DNA of 64,000 nt, taken from positions 124,001 to 188,000 of the forward strand of contig CAWJJQ010000010.1 of NCBI GenBank assembly GCA_963843255.1. Direction: 5' to 3'. The notes beneath the pieces are model-generated. The model saw only the letters and a list, made by a program, of their open reading frames with translations. It was not told the origin of the DNA and ran no database searches. The stretch is from Bog-159 sp963843255 (GTDB taxonomy: Bacteria > Acidobacteriota > Terriglobia > Bryobacterales > Bryobacteraceae). Shown here one piece after another: positions 43,293-52,292 of the stretch (position 1 is its first letter; the number at the start of each line of letters is the position of its first letter). The position numbers were made by a program, and so were the translations under genes.

Positions 43293-45278
43293 CTAATGCA
43301 TCACCAAGTCCCACTCGGCGGATGCCCGTTCCACCACCAGCGGCACGTCCCGGTCCAGCAGATAACCGTCCTTCGCCAGCCCGCGCGCCGCCGCGTCCAC
43401 CTTGTCCAGATACGCCTGCTTGCCGCTGTACCGTTCCTCCACCGACAGCCGCGGATCGCCCGATTTCAACCGCTCGGCTTTGGTCCGCGCAAACGGGATG
43501 AACGACCCCGCCATGCTGTAAAGCTCGTCCGGCGCGCCGATCTCGGCCTTGCGCAAGTTCCAGCCCGTGTACGTCGCCAGCGGCACCGAGGTCGCCGGCA
43601 AGCGGATGCCCGCCGTTTCGTTGCCGTCCGCATCCACTTGCGGAACCCGCATCGCAAAAGGCTTGCCTACCTGCGGCGGCTCCGTGGTTACGATGCCCGC
43701 GGTGCGAAACTCCTCGCCATAATTCACGTGCCAAGCCTGCTCGATGCGCGTGGGGAACTGCACGCCGGGTACGGCCGGAAAGCGCACCGTGTTCAGCGAA
43801 GTCAGGCTGCCGTCCGCAATCTTCGGATAGCGCGATGGCGGCGGCTCCAGTCCCTCGGCCACCCAGCCGTCCAGCGCCACCAGCAGCGCGCGCAGTTCCC
43901 ACCGGTAATTGTTCGGATTCGGCAGGTTCATCGCATCCATCCGCTTCGGCGGAAACGCGCTGGGACCGTGCTGGCAGCCGGTCAGAAAGTAGATTCGGGA
44001 ACTCGCCGGAATCGCCGCGTCCCCCGCGCCATCGATAGTCGTGTGGATCAGCGATGCCGACCGGCCGTAATACTCGTACGAAGTATTGGTGTAGAAGATC
44101 TTCGGCATATCGGCGGGGCGCGTCGCGTGCGACAGCAATCCGTCCGTGATGCCCGTATCCGGATCGGTCTCCGGCAGATCGGTAAACGGAAAAATATCGG
44201 TCGGATAAAACGTATTGAAAAACGGATGCGCATCCCGCGATGGCTGTGCGAACCGGTGGTTGAAGCTGCCCCGCCCCGCGCCGGCCACGTGCACCATCAT
44301 GCCGTCGAACACCCGCCGCCCTTTCTCGTCCTGGTTGAAGCCGTAGTACAGGAACGTGCGCAGGAAGCGGCCGCTCTGCGACACGCCGAAGCCGTACGCC
44401 CGCTTGGTGTAATCGTGATGATCGCCCAGAATGGTATCCGCGTCGATGCCGTATTTCAAAAACGAAATCAGGTCGCGCACCGCCGCCGGACCCAGCCCCA
44501 CCAGCGGCGGATCCTGGGACGTGTACACCAGTTCGTAAAGCTTCCCCGGCGTGAAACCCGCCGGCATCACCACGTGCGTCCCACCCTCGATGTGCCATTG
44601 GTCGCGGGGCACCGGCCGCCGCGCACTCTCCGGGTGATCGCGCACCGTGAGCGTCAGCGCCGCATCGTCCGGATTCACCACCGGATAGGCTACCTGGTTG
44701 CGGTCGCCCAACGATTGCTTGGTAGCCGGGTGATCCACGATGATCTCCGCGCGCACCAGGCCCGTCAGCCCCTTCACCACCGGCGCATAAAGCTTCAACT
44801 GATCCGGCGCTCCCGGCACGTCGAACTCCCAGCCGAGCCACACCAGCGTATAGCCCTGCTCCAGCAGGAAGCCGTCGCCGAATTGCTTGTCTGTGCGCGG
44901 ATCGGGCCCGCCCGTGGCCGCGTCGAACATCGGCAGCAGCGACTTGCCGCCCCGGTTCGAGACCTCGAACAGCACCGCGTGATTGCCGTGATGCGGGTCG
45001 CGCGGCTTTAAACAATAGAAGTCGGCGGAGAATTCCACCAGCCCTTCGTCGTTGCGCGGCGCCTTCGCGATATCCGTGATGATCTTGTTGGCCGGCAGAT
45101 TAGGATCCACCGCGAAGTACGCCTTGCCGCTGATGCGCTCGTATGGACCTGCCGCGGCGAACGCCTTCCCGTCCAGCACGTCGCTGCGGTCCAGCACCTC
45201 GATGCGCAGCAGTGCGCCCGGCAGCAAAATCGGCAGGCACAGCGACAGAATCCACGTTCTTCTGAGCATGGAAACCAT
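43293..45278 (-). CDS. Secreted alpha/beta hydrolase domain protein (PF20091-like)
   Basis: 661 residues with a signal peptide (WILSLCLPILLPGALL) and an alpha/beta hydrolase domain of the large, poorly studied acidobacterial/proteobacterial type: NHAVLFEVSNRGGKSLLPMF, then YGFGVSQSGRFLRTFLYYGF with Ser in a GVSQSG nucleophile motif, and a probable His in YFLTGCQHGPSAF. The last ~150 residues are an additional all-beta part. It ends 72 bp before csm1 but is on the same strand, so read-through into the csm operon is possible. Substrate unknown. Confidence 0.75.
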   Translation of the reverse strand: MVSMLRRTWILSLCLPILLPGALLRIEVLDRSDVLDGKAFAAAGPYERISGKAYFAVDPNLPANKIITDIAKAPRNDEGLVEFSADFYCLKPRDPHHGNHAVLFEVSNRGGKSLLPMFDAATGGPDPRTDKQFGDGFLLEQGYTLVWLGWEFDVPGAPDQLKLYAPVVKGLTGLVRAEIIVDHPATKQSLGDRNQVAYPVVNPDDAALTLTVRDHPESARRPVPRDQWHIEGGTHVVMPAGFTPGKLYELVYTSQDPPLVGLGPAAVRDLISFLKYGIDADTILGDHHDYTKRAYGFGVSQSGRFLRTFLYYGFNQDEKGRRVFDGMMVHVAGAGRGSFNHRFAQPSRDAHPFFNTFYPTDIFPFTDLPETDPDTGITDGLLSHATRPADMPKIFYTNTSYEYYGRSASLIHTTIDGAGDAAIPASSRIYFLTGCQHGPSAFPPKRMDAMNLPNPNNYRWELRALLVALDGWVAEGLEPPPSRYPKIADGSLTSLNTVRFPAVPGVQFPTRIEQAWHVNYGEEFRTAGIVTTEPPQVGKPFAMRVPQVDADGNETAGIRLPATSVPLATYTGWNLRKAEIGAPDELYSMAGSFIPFARTKAERLKSGDPRLSVEERYSGKQAYLDKVDAAARGLAKDGYLLDRDVPLVVERASAEWDLVMH

Positions 45279-45314
45279 GTTAGGCCAGCAGTTCCGGCCT
45301 GTCCAGCGCCCGCG

Positions 45315-46796
45315 TCACTCGATCATCAGCTTGCACACATGATCGATGGCCGCCCGCACATCCGCCGCCGGTCCATTAAAGTTATTCACCAGAATCGAGA
45401 ACGCCAGCATGCCCCCGTTCCTGCGCCGCGCATAGCCCGATAGCGCCGCCACGTGCGATAACGACCCGGTCTTGGCATAGATGCGTCCCGCCGCCGCTGT
45501 GCCCACGAACCGCGCGTGCAGCGTCCCGTCCAGCCCGGCCACCGGCAGCAGGCTCAGCCATTGCTCCCGCACCGCCGACCGGTACACGTGCGTCAACAAC
45601 CCGACCACCGCCGCCGGCGACACCATGTCCAGCCGCGACAGGCCCGAACCATCGGCAAACGTGTAGCTCCCCCGGTTGATGCGAGCTTCGTCCAGGAACG
45701 TCTCCATCTCCGCCAGCCCCGCCTCCCGGCTGCCGATGTGCCGCCGCACTCGCGCCACCGCGCGCAAAGCCATCTCCGCGTGCAGGTTCTCGCTCACCTT
45801 GTCCGTGATCCGCAAATCTTCCACCAGCGGCGCGGATTCCCTATGCGCCACCTCCACCCCCGATGCCGGATCCGGCGCCGGGCCGTTTTTCAAATCCTCC
45901 ACCTGCTGCGGATACAGGTGCACCGCGCGCGCCTCGCCACGGATGGTGACCCCGCGCCGCCCCAGTGCGTCCTTCAATGCATACGCGGCATACAACGCCG
46001 GATCGTCGATGCCCAGCACTTCGCTATCCCCGGCGTCATTGAGCGGGATCGTGCCCCAGATGCTGAGCTGACGCACGCCCGGCAGCCGGTCCACCAGGAT
46101 CCGCCGCTCGCTGCCGCCCGTGCGCACGCGGTCGTCGATATCGTAATACTCCACCGGCGGCGTAATCACGATCTGCGCCGGATCGGTCTTCTGCGCGCCT
46201 GGCAGCACGGTCAACGCCAGCGTATTGTCGTTGATGCTCAGGGCGCTCACCGCCGCGCCATAATCCCAAACCGGATCGTCGATCGACCAGCCGTCCGGAT
46301 AAGGCTGCCACAGGTACGCGGAGTCGTCGCCCACTACATCGCCGCTGATGCAGGTGACGCCGCTCGCTACCGCCTGGCCGGCCAGGTCTTCAATGGCTTC
46401 CAACGGATTCCCCGCCGGCGCCCCCGCGCGATACGGTATCGCCCGGCCGGAAAGGTTCGGATCGCCGCCGCCCACCAGGCGCAGCGATTCCACGCAGCCT
46501 TGCCCGGGAGTCCGGTCGGCCAGTACGCGGGTCTGAAACCGGTAGTCCGGCCCCAGCCGCTGCAGCGCCATGGCCGTGGTGAACAGCTTGGCGTTCGAAG
46601 CCGGCAAAAACAAGCGGTTCGAATTGCGTTCGAAAACCACCCGGCTCTGCGTCAAATCCACAATGCGCACGCCCCAAAACGAGGAGCGCGCCACCGCGGA
46701 TTCGTCCAGATACGCGCCGATCCGCGCCGCGGGCCCGGCCGCCGCCAAGGGCAGCGCCAGCCACAAAGCCCACAGAGCCAAAATCACGCGCCCCAT
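45315..46796 (-). CDS. dacB: D-alanyl-D-alanine carboxypeptidase/endopeptidase, PBP4 type
   Basis: 493-residue class C penicillin-binding protein (peptidase S13) that trims D-Ala or cross-bridges in peptidoglycan. A signal peptide (VILALWALWLALPLAAAG) is followed by SxxK as PASNAKLFTTAMAL (Ser-x-x-Lys), SxN as TDKVSENLHAEM (Ser-Glu-Asn) and KTG as IYAKTGSLSHVAALSG. GSYTFADGSGLSRLDMVSP is also typical. The start overlaps the stop of the upstream MFS gene, so both are cotranscribed. Confidence 0.9.
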   Translation of the reverse strand: MGRVILALWALWLALPLAAAGPAARIGAYLDESAVARSSFWGVRIVDLTQSRVVFERNSNRLFLPASNAKLFTTAMALQRLGPDYRFQTRVLADRTPGQGCVESLRLVGGGDPNLSGRAIPYRAGAPAGNPLEAIEDLAGQAVASGVTCISGDVVGDDSAYLWQPYPDGWSIDDPVWDYGAAVSALSINDNTLALTVLPGAQKTDPAQIVITPPVEYYDIDDRVRTGGSERRILVDRLPGVRQLSIWGTIPLNDAGDSEVLGIDDPALYAAYALKDALGRRGVTIRGEARAVHLYPQQVEDLKNGPAPDPASGVEVAHRESAPLVEDLRITDKVSENLHAEMALRAVARVRRHIGSREAGLAEMETFLDEARINRGSYTFADGSGLSRLDMVSPAAVVGLLTHVYRSAVREQWLSLLPVAGLDGTLHARFVGTAAAGRIYAKTGSLSHVAALSGYARRRNGGMLAFSILVNNFNGPAADVRAAIDHVCKLMIE

Positions 46797-48022
46797 CAAC
46801 GCCCCGTCACCAGCGTTTCCAGCCAGATCATCAGCAGCAGGATCGTCACCGTGCACGTCCCCAGCAGAGGCAGCGCCATGACAATCCCCACTCCCCAAGC
46901 CGCCGCCGCGTACCCGATGGTCGCCGGCGCAATCAGTCCGCCGAAGAGCGCGAACGAAAAGATGCCGCTGAAAAACACCGGATGGTAGTAAGGAAAGCGC
47001 CCTTCGATCTTCTCCGCCACCAGCGGATAGATGCTGGCAAAGCCCGCGCCCAACAGCACTACGCCGGTTCCCGCCCCGAACTGGTTGTTGGTGCGCTCCA
47101 GGATCAGGCAGCCGAAGAACGCCGCCAGCACGCTGCCTCCCAACAGCCGGCTGTGCCGCACCCGCGGCAGAATCGCCACCGCCGTCGCCCGCCCGCCCAG
47201 CAGCGCGACCCAATACAATGCCAGCAGCCCCAGCGACGCCGGCGGGCTGATGCCCAGCCGCCGGATCAGGAACAACGGCAGCCATCCCGCGATCGACCAT
47301 TCGTTCCCGAATTGAAAAAACAGCAGCAGCGCGAACAGCACCGCCGTCAGGCTGCGAAAATCGTGCAGCACTTTGCGCAGATCGGCTTGCGGCGCGGTGG
47401 CCTGGTACGGCATCGCATTTCGCGCATAGAAAAACGCAAAAATGCCCGGCCCCGCCGCCATCAGAATCAGGATCACCGGAACGCTGTACGCATAAAATGT
47501 TCCGGCCACCAGAAGCGTCACCGCCAGGCAGCCCAAACCATGAAAAATGCCCCCCAGCGCCACCGCCCGCACCGGATCGCGCTCGTAGGCCGGCGCGCTG
47601 GCTTGGAACAGCCCCGCATTCAGCGAGCCCACCGCCAGCCCCATCGCCGCCAAGCCGGGGATCCGCCACCATCCGCGACCCTCCAGCGGTACCAGCGCCA
47701 GCGAAGCCAGGCCCGCGCAGCCAAGCAAGCACGCGAACACCAGCAGGAACCGCAGGTTCTTACGTGACAGGATCGATGCCGACACCTGGTTGGCCGCGAT
47801 GACCCCCACCGCCAGCGCCAAGAAGTAGTTCGCAATGGTGATGAATTCGGGTGGATCGCGATGATAGCCCCAAGCAGGCAGCACCGCACCCAGCAGAGCG
47901 AAAAGGAATCCCGAGAGTAGAAAGCCTGCCAGGGCCTTGCTGGCAGACACCGGCGCCGCCATGGGGGCCTCCCCGCCCGCCACGTGACTCACTTCTGTTT
48001 TATCCAGGAGATAACTGGACAA
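46796..48022 (-). CDS. MFS transporter
   Basis: 408 residues with about twelve transmembrane helices (LAGFLLSGFLFALLGAVLPA, ALLLFFQFGNEWSIAGWLPL, FFSGIFSFALFGGLIAPATI). Major-facilitator fold of the FucP/sugar-type, with GRATAVAILPR after the sixth helix. It ends by one-base overlap in the dacB start, which might suggest transport of a cell-wall breakdown product, but the substrate is inference only. N-terminal ~20 residues are hydrophilic; an internal start (MAAPVSAS) is possible. Confidence 0.75.
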   Translation of the reverse strand: MSSYLLDKTEVSHVAGGEAPMAAPVSASKALAGFLLSGFLFALLGAVLPAWGYHRDPPEFITIANYFLALAVGVIAANQVSASILSRKNLRFLLVFACLLGCAGLASLALVPLEGRGWWRIPGLAAMGLAVGSLNAGLFQASAPAYERDPVRAVALGGIFHGLGCLAVTLLVAGTFYAYSVPVILILMAAGPGIFAFFYARNAMPYQATAPQADLRKVLHDFRSLTAVLFALLLFFQFGNEWSIAGWLPLFLIRRLGISPPASLGLLALYWVALLGGRATAVAILPRVRHSRLLGGSVLAAFFGCLILERTNNQFGAGTGVVLLGAGFASIYPLVAEKIEGRFPYYHPVFFSGIFSFALFGGLIAPATIGYAAAAWGVGIVMALPLLGTCTVTILLLMIWLETLVTGR

Positions 48023-48025
48023 TGG

Positions 48026-48125
48026 AATCTGTGTCCATCAGTCTGCATCCGTGGCTGATTCCGCCTGCCTGGCGAACTCATTGAATGGCCACGGATGGAC
48101 ACGGATGCACACGGATGCACGCAAC
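48026..48125. repeat. Copies of the CATCCGTG dispersed element in opposite orientations
   Basis: TGTCCATCAGTCTGCATCCGTGGC and, 40 bp further, GCCACGGATGGACACGGATGCACACGGATGC form an imperfect inverted pair in the 196-bp gap between divergent genes. The same words (GTGCATCCGTGTCCATCCGTGG) recur three times between 60529 and 60985. Short blocks are quoted only in part elsewhere to avoid long strings. Confidence 0.7.
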
Positions 48126-48218
48126 TCGGTAGTTTCTGTGCCAATTACGACTCACCTTCTGTCCAACGATTTCATGGACGCTAGACTAGTCGATTGTATG
48201 CCAAAATCCGGGTAAGCC

Positions 48219-48905
48219 ATGACCCAGCGTTTGCAAGTCATTTTAGTGGCGGCCGCGGCCGGCGCGGTGATCGGCGCTGCGGCAGCGTTCCCCAGCCTTC
48301 GTTCGTTCATTCGTATCCCCGCTTTCGCCCTCGACCGCGCCGTCACCACGCGTTGGGAGTTCATCGCCACTGCGCTCGGTTGGGTCGCCTTCAGTCTTTA
48401 TTGGGAAGCTGCCGCCCGGAAAGCCTCGGCCGATCAGAAGGTGGAATCGGATGCCTCCCGCGGCGTGCACGTCTTTCTGGCCAACGCCTCCTTGCTCCTG
48501 GTCATGATACCCATCCGCGGTGCCGGCCGTTGGCTGCCTGTCTCTTCCGCCATCATGATCTGCGGCCTCGCCGTGGAAGCCGCCGGATTGTTCCTGGCGA
48601 TTTGGGCTCGCCGCCATCTCGGCCGTAACTGGAGCGGACGCATCACCATCAAGGTGGAGCACCAGCTCATCCGCTCCGGGCCGTATCGCCGGTTGCGCCA
48701 TCCAATCTACACGGGACTGCTGGCCATGTACGCCGGTTCGGCGCTGGTCACCGGCGAATGGCTGGGCATCCTTGGCTTGGCCATAGCTGCGTTCGCCTAC
48801 TGGCGCAAGATCCGCCTGGAAGAAAAGAATATGGACTTGCTGTTCGGCCCGGAATACGCCGCCTATCGCCGCCAAACCTGGGCCCTCATCCCCGGCCTGT
48901 TCTGA
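48219..48905 (+). CDS. Isoprenylcysteine carboxyl methyltransferase-type membrane protein
   Basis: 228 residues with about five transmembrane helices (LQVILVAAAAGAVIGAAAAF, ASLLLVMIPIRGAGRWLPVS, LAVEAAGLFLAIWARRHLG). The C-terminal catalytic block IRSGPYRRLRHPIYTGLLAM followed by RKIRLEEKNMDLLFGPEYAA and YRRQTWALIPGLF is the ICMT/phospholipid methyltransferase signature (RHPIY, E-E, Y-x-x-Y). It probably methylates a lipid or lipidated acceptor using S-adenosylmethionine. Divergent from the MFS gene. Confidence 0.85.
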   Translation: MTQRLQVILVAAAAGAVIGAAAAFPSLRSFIRIPAFALDRAVTTRWEFIATALGWVAFSLYWEAAARKASADQKVESDASRGVHVFLANASLLLVMIPIRGAGRWLPVSSAIMICGLAVEAAGLFLAIWARRHLGRNWSGRITIKVEHQLIRSGPYRRLRHPIYTGLLAMYAGSALVTGEWLGILGLAIAAFAYWRKIRLEEKNMDLLFGPEYAAYRRQTWALIPGLF

Positions 48906-49093
48906 AACCAAAATTCGCAAATGCATAGCCGCGCATACCCCGCGCATACGAAAATCGGAAGCCGGCTCCCCACCCTGACTATTGTTTGCATACGCTTAGC
49001 CGATGGCCCGCGGCTTGCACACCTCCGCGAATGGGGCAGTAAAGAGGTTCTAAAGCTTTGGTTGTAGTTGCCTCCTTCTTGGGCTATTCGACC

Positions 49094-49132
49094 CCCCGCT
49101 GCGATCCACTGGTTGCAGCGGGGTATTTTTTT
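49094..49132 (+). terminator. Rho-independent terminator
   Basis: CCCCGCTGC and GCAGCGGGG form a perfect 9-bp stem followed by TATTTTTTTG. It faces right. The nearest upstream gene ends at 48905, 189 bp away, so it may end that transcript or a separate small RNA. I find no recognisable RNA family in the 48906-49093 stretch. Confidence 0.75.
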
Positions 49133-49164
49133 GTCCTGGCTCTGTTACACTGAAACTCTTCCCG

Positions 49165-50182
49165 ATGCCCTCGATCTATTCTCGCTGGATTTCCAATTGG
49201 GAAAATAAGCTCGCCACCCGCGATACCAACCGCGTAGTCCGTCAGTTCGATTGGGGCCTCGACTGGCTGGGTATTCCGCCGGCGAACGGCAACTCCAGCC
49301 AAGTCATGCGCGAGTTCGTCCGATGGCGCCCTGGCCGATTCCGACCGCTTCTTTGCCTTCGAAACGCCTCGGGATTACCGGCTGGATGCCGGTCAGCTCA
49401 CCTTCACCAGCCCCCTCGCTACGCCGTACCCTGAAAACAACCAGGTACGCGCCGCCTTGTTTCCCGTCCCTGGCGACCTGCGCCGTGCCGTCCTGGTTCT
49501 GCCCCAATGGAATGCCGATGAGCAAAGTCATCTGGGCCTGTGTAAGCTACTCAACCGATTTGGAATCACAGCCTTGCGGATGACGCTCGCCTATCATGGC
49601 GCGCGCAAGCCCACCGAAACCGCGCGCGCCGATTACCACGTTTCGAGCAACCTTGGCCGCACCATCCACGCCGCCCGGCAATCCGTCACCGACGCGCGCG
49701 CCTGCCTCGACTGGCTCCAACAGCAGGGTTATGAACGCCTCGGCATCCTGGGCACCAGCCTGGGCTCCTGCATCGCCTTCATCGCCGCCGCCCACGACCG
49801 CCGCATTTCTACCGGCGTCTTCAACCACGTCTCCATGTACTTTTCCGACGTCATCTGGACCGGCCTCTCCACCGAGCACATTCGCAAGGGTTTAGTAGGC
49901 GAAGTTACGGCCGCTCAGTTGCGCGACTATTGGTCCGTCATCAGCCCCGCCGCCTATCTCCACCGCCTGGACTCGCGCGACCTCAAAAGCTTGCTCATCT
50001 GGGCGCGCCACGATTCCACCTTCCTGCCCGAATATTCCCAACAGGTGCTCGACTACTTCCACCAGCACCAGCTTCGCCACGAAGTCTTCACCCTCCCCTG
50101 CGGCCATTACACCACCGGCCAGTTCCCGTTCAACCTTTTGGATGGCATGGTGATGTGCCGGTACTTAGCCCGCAATTTGTAG
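49165..50182 (+). pseudogene. Alpha/beta hydrolase with single-base frameshift
   Basis: Serine hydrolase with nucleophile GTSLGSCIAF. Codons from ATG 49165 give WISNWENKLATRDTNRVVRQ and onward to about 49318; the reading continues one base later with ALADSDRFFAFETPRDYRLD, then LFPVPGDLRRAVLVLPQWNA to a TAG at 50182. The span is 3n+1; removing one C near 49321 restores one frame of about 338 residues. His is probably in LPCGHYTTGQ. Either assembly error or recent mutation; the rest is intact. Confidence 0.7.
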
Positions 50183-50230
50183 GGCTAAATCGGGATCTAC
50201 CACAATCCATAGCGGGGCACTAGAAAATCG

Positions 50231-50259
50231 TTGACAAAATCCAGGGTCGCTATTAGGAT
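50231..50259 (+). promoter_or_regulatory. Strong sigma-70-type promoter before L31 leader
   Basis: TTGACA (50231-50236), a 17-bp spacer and TAGGAT (50254-50259). The predicted start near 50266 gives a leader of about 265 nt ahead of rpmE. Confidence 0.75.
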
Positions 50260-50265
50260 GAAAAT

Positions 50266-50515
50266 ATCACTGGAAAAGGAGGTGGTCCAGAATAATGAAT
50301 GACAGTAGACCGCGCGAGGTGGCCGACTGCTGAGTCGACCGTTCTAACGTAGCCGGCTTCGTCCAGTGGCGAGGCCAAGTTCCTGTGGACCGGCTGCCTC
50401 TCGCGTACGCCAAGCCTCAGGTTTAATTCGTAGGCTACCTTTGACCCCCGGGGTTGCGCATGCACCTGCGTAGCCTCGGGGGTTCGTCGTCTTTGCTATA
50501 CTGAAAAATACCGAA
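50266..50515 (+). ncRNA. Candidate structured leader RNA with short ORF, upstream of rpmE
   Basis: The 349-bp gene-free stretch before L31 has a strong promoter, then a strong Shine-Dalgarno and 12-codon ORF (50295-50333), then paired segments: AGCC-GGC-TTC-GTCCA with TGGAC-C-GGCT (about 50352-50395), then AGGCTAC with GTAGCCT (about 50432-50478), the latter enclosing CCCC/GGGG. The gene follows at 50532. It may be an L31 autoregulatory leader, a separate cis element, or a small RNA. It is not one of the Rfam L31 leaders I can recognise by eye. Confidence 0.5.
50295..50333 (+). CDS. Twelve-residue leader ORF (MNDSRPREVADC)
   Basis: ATG-to-TGA frame of 12 codons, with AAAAGGAGGTGG ten bases upstream, an unusually strong ribosome site for such a short frame. 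It ends in a lone Cys. It could be a regulatory uORF for the element that follows. Whether it is translated cannot be told from sequence. Confidence 0.45.
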   Translation: MNDSRPREVADC

Positions 50516-50531
50516 AGGATTCCCCGTACCA

Positions 50532-50771
50532 ATGAAGACCGGCATTCATCCCGCCTACAACGAAATCAACGTCATTTGCGCCTGCGGCCACACGTTCAAG
50601 ACCCGCTCCACGCACAAAGGCGACATCCGCGTGGAAATCTGCTCCCACTGCCATCCGTTCTACACCGGCAAACAGAAGCTTATGGACACCGCGGGCAGGA
50701 TCGACCGTTTCGAGAAGAAATACAAGGATACGCGCGGCAAAAAGCTCCCGCAGGCCCAACCCGCGGCCTAA
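50532..50771 (+). CDS. rpmE: 50S ribosomal protein L31, zinc-binding type
   Basis: 79-residue ribosomal protein of the zinc-containing (C+) form: ICACGHTFKTRSTHKGDIRV at the start with its Cys residues, and ICSHCHPFYTGKQKLMDTAG with a CXXC pair; FEKKYKDTRGKK at the tail. It fits the L31 consensus closely. The long leader and promoter upstream suggest separate regulation; AAAGGATTCCC is the ribosome site. Confidence 0.93.
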   Translation: MKTGIHPAYNEINVICACGHTFKTRSTHKGDIRVEICSHCHPFYTGKQKLMDTAGRIDRFEKKYKDTRGKKLPQAQPAA

Positions 50772-50835
50772 ACAGGCGCATACCGAGCCACGACTGTCAG
50801 GGAGTGGTGCCTTAACCGCAGCCGCTGAAATCCGG

Positions 50836-51207
50836 CTACTGCTTTTTGGCTTGCGCCTGGCGGGCTTTCTCGCGCTCTTCGCGCATCTTGGCGTATTCGG
50901 CCTTCTGGCCCTCGTCCAGCATGGCGATCACGCTCTTCACATGCTCATCTTCGATGGTTTTGCGCGCCTCGTGCATGTGCTGACCCGTGGCGTCGGCAAT
51001 TTGCTGTAGCTGCGTGACTTGGGTAGGGCTGAGATGCAATCGATCATGCATCTCGGTCAGGTACTGCCTGCGGATCTCGGCATGCGTGCGCGAGGCGCTA
51101 ACTGGTTTAGCCATATACAGGCGATTGGCGAATCCGCCCACCACCGCGCCGCTAATGAACACCACCGCCAGGTAAAAGAAGGTCGCAAGATTCGATCGGC
51201 GCATCAC
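50836..51207 (-). CDS. Spy/CpxP-like membrane-anchored protein
   Basis: 123 residues: one N-terminal TM helix (LATFFYLAVVFISGAVVGGF), then an all-helical periplasmic-type region (LTEMHDRLHLSPTQVTQLQQ, IADATGQHMHEARKTIEDEH) ending in Glu/Arg/Gln-rich helix. The LTxxQ-like arrangement (LSPTQVTQL) is reminiscent of CpxP/Spy chaperones or heavy-metal-resistance proteins. It overlaps the anti-sigma gene by four bases as last gene of the ECF operon, so it may sense envelope stress or be the operon's output. Confidence 0.65.
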   Translation of the reverse strand: MMRRSNLATFFYLAVVFISGAVVGGFANRLYMAKPVSASRTHAEIRRQYLTEMHDRLHLSPTQVTQLQQIADATGQHMHEARKTIEDEHVKSVIAMLDEGQKAEYAKMREEREKARQAQAKKQ

Positions 51208-51539
51208 AGTTCGTCCATGGCTGGTTCGATCAGATCCTGTGCATCCTGCGCGTGGCCGGCAGCCAGCGCTTCCACGTAGCTCTCCATCGAAAACACGGAA
51301 GTGCGGCTATGGGGAATGTACAAGTACGCCGCCATGGCCAGCGACAGCACTGCGGCTGCCGTGACGAAGGCGCGCGCCCATCGTCCCAGAAAAAACACCG
51401 AACGCTGGCGATCTTCGATGCGCCGCCAGAGTTCCGGCATGAAATTCGCGGATGCCTCGGGATCGGGGCAGGCATCCCGATATGCCCGGAACACCCGGTC
51501 TAATGCCGTGTTCTCGTCGCCTTCTTTATTCCAGTTCAT
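51204..51539 (-). CDS. Putative anti-sigma factor
   Basis: 111 residues: an N-terminal helical cytoplasmic part (TALDRVFRAYRDACPDPEAS, FMPELWRRIEDRQ) and one TM helix (AFVTAAAVLSLAMAAYLYI) followed by a short periplasmic tail. This is the layout of ECF anti-sigma factors, though no zinc-binding HxxxCxxC motif is present. It lies four bases behind the ECF sigma gene, which it probably sequesters. Confidence 0.65.
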   Translation of the reverse strand: MNWNKEGDENTALDRVFRAYRDACPDPEASANFMPELWRRIEDRQRSVFFLGRWARAFVTAAAVLSLAMAAYLYIPHSRTSVFSMESYVEALAAGHAQDAQDLIEPAMDEL

Positions 51540-51543
51540 ACTC

Positions 51544-52143
51544 CTATGCCTCGGCCTTCGCCGTACCTTCTACACTTGCTTCCTTGCCGGCCTCCCCGAA
51601 CGCTTTCAACACCCGCTGCCGGGCCCGGAAAAGCCGCACCTTCAGCGCATTCTCGTTGACCTTGTAAATGTTCTCCAATTCCTTCAACGAAAGCCCTTCC
51701 ACTTCCTTGAGCGTCAGCAGAATGCGGTCGGCTTCCGATACCGCGCTCAACATGGCATCCACCGTTTCGGTGATCTGCCGCCGCTGCCGCACCTCGTGAT
51801 CTACGCGTCCACCGGCTGCTGCGTCCGCCAGCATCACCTGCTGCTCGGAAAGATCCGACATCCGTGACTCCATCCGCCGCCGGTGCTTGCGCAAATAATC
51901 GTAAGCGGCGTTCACGGTCAATCTGTACAACCACGGCTCAAAGACCTCTGCGGTGCGGAGTTGGTCCAACGAGAAGTATAGCCGCAGGAAAACTTCCTGG
52001 GCCACGTCTTCCACATCTTCCGGCCGGGAGATCAACCGCGCGATCGTCCCCAAAGTCCGCTTCCGGTATGCCAGTACGACTTCGTTAAACGCAGCGCTGT
52101 CGCCCGTCTGTGCGCGTTTAATGACCTCGAAATCAACCAGCAT
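51544..52143 (-). CDS. ECF RNA polymerase sigma factor (RpoE-like)
   Basis: 199 residues. Region 2: AFNEVVLAYRKRTLGTIARL with DVAQEVFLRLYFSLDQ and FEPWLYRLTVNAAYDYLRKH. Region 4: LLTLKEVEGLSLKELENIYK, then ENALKVRLFRARQRVLKAFG. Heads a three-gene operon with anti-sigma and Spy-like genes. A possible autoregulatory -35 (TGTAACC, complement of 52214-52220) lies upstream. Confidence 0.88.
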   Translation of the reverse strand: MLVDFEVIKRAQTGDSAAFNEVVLAYRKRTLGTIARLISRPEDVEDVAQEVFLRLYFSLDQLRTAEVFEPWLYRLTVNAAYDYLRKHRRRMESRMSDLSEQQVMLADAAAGGRVDHEVRQRRQITETVDAMLSAVSEADRILLTLKEVEGLSLKELENIYKVNENALKVRLFRARQRVLKAFGEAGKEASVEGTAKAEA

Positions 52144-52292
52144 GCGGCCCCAAACCGGCCGTCATCGGAAGCTCCTTCGCTCCCGAATGTGTAGGCGTAC
52201 CGGCAAATAACTAGGTTACAAGGCATTGACGCGAAAGGCAAAGGCCCGCCTGCGGTCTGCTACAATGCCCTCATTCTTTCGCGGGTTGCATC

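Noticed and set aside
45315..47732. 805-residue fusion of an unknown protein with PBP4
   Set aside because: The N-terminal part is a shadow of the MFS gene in another frame; PBP4 starts at 46796 with a signal peptide.
48906..49093. 6S RNA or SRP RNA
   Set aside because: No matching conserved loop sequences; left as an unassigned stretch.
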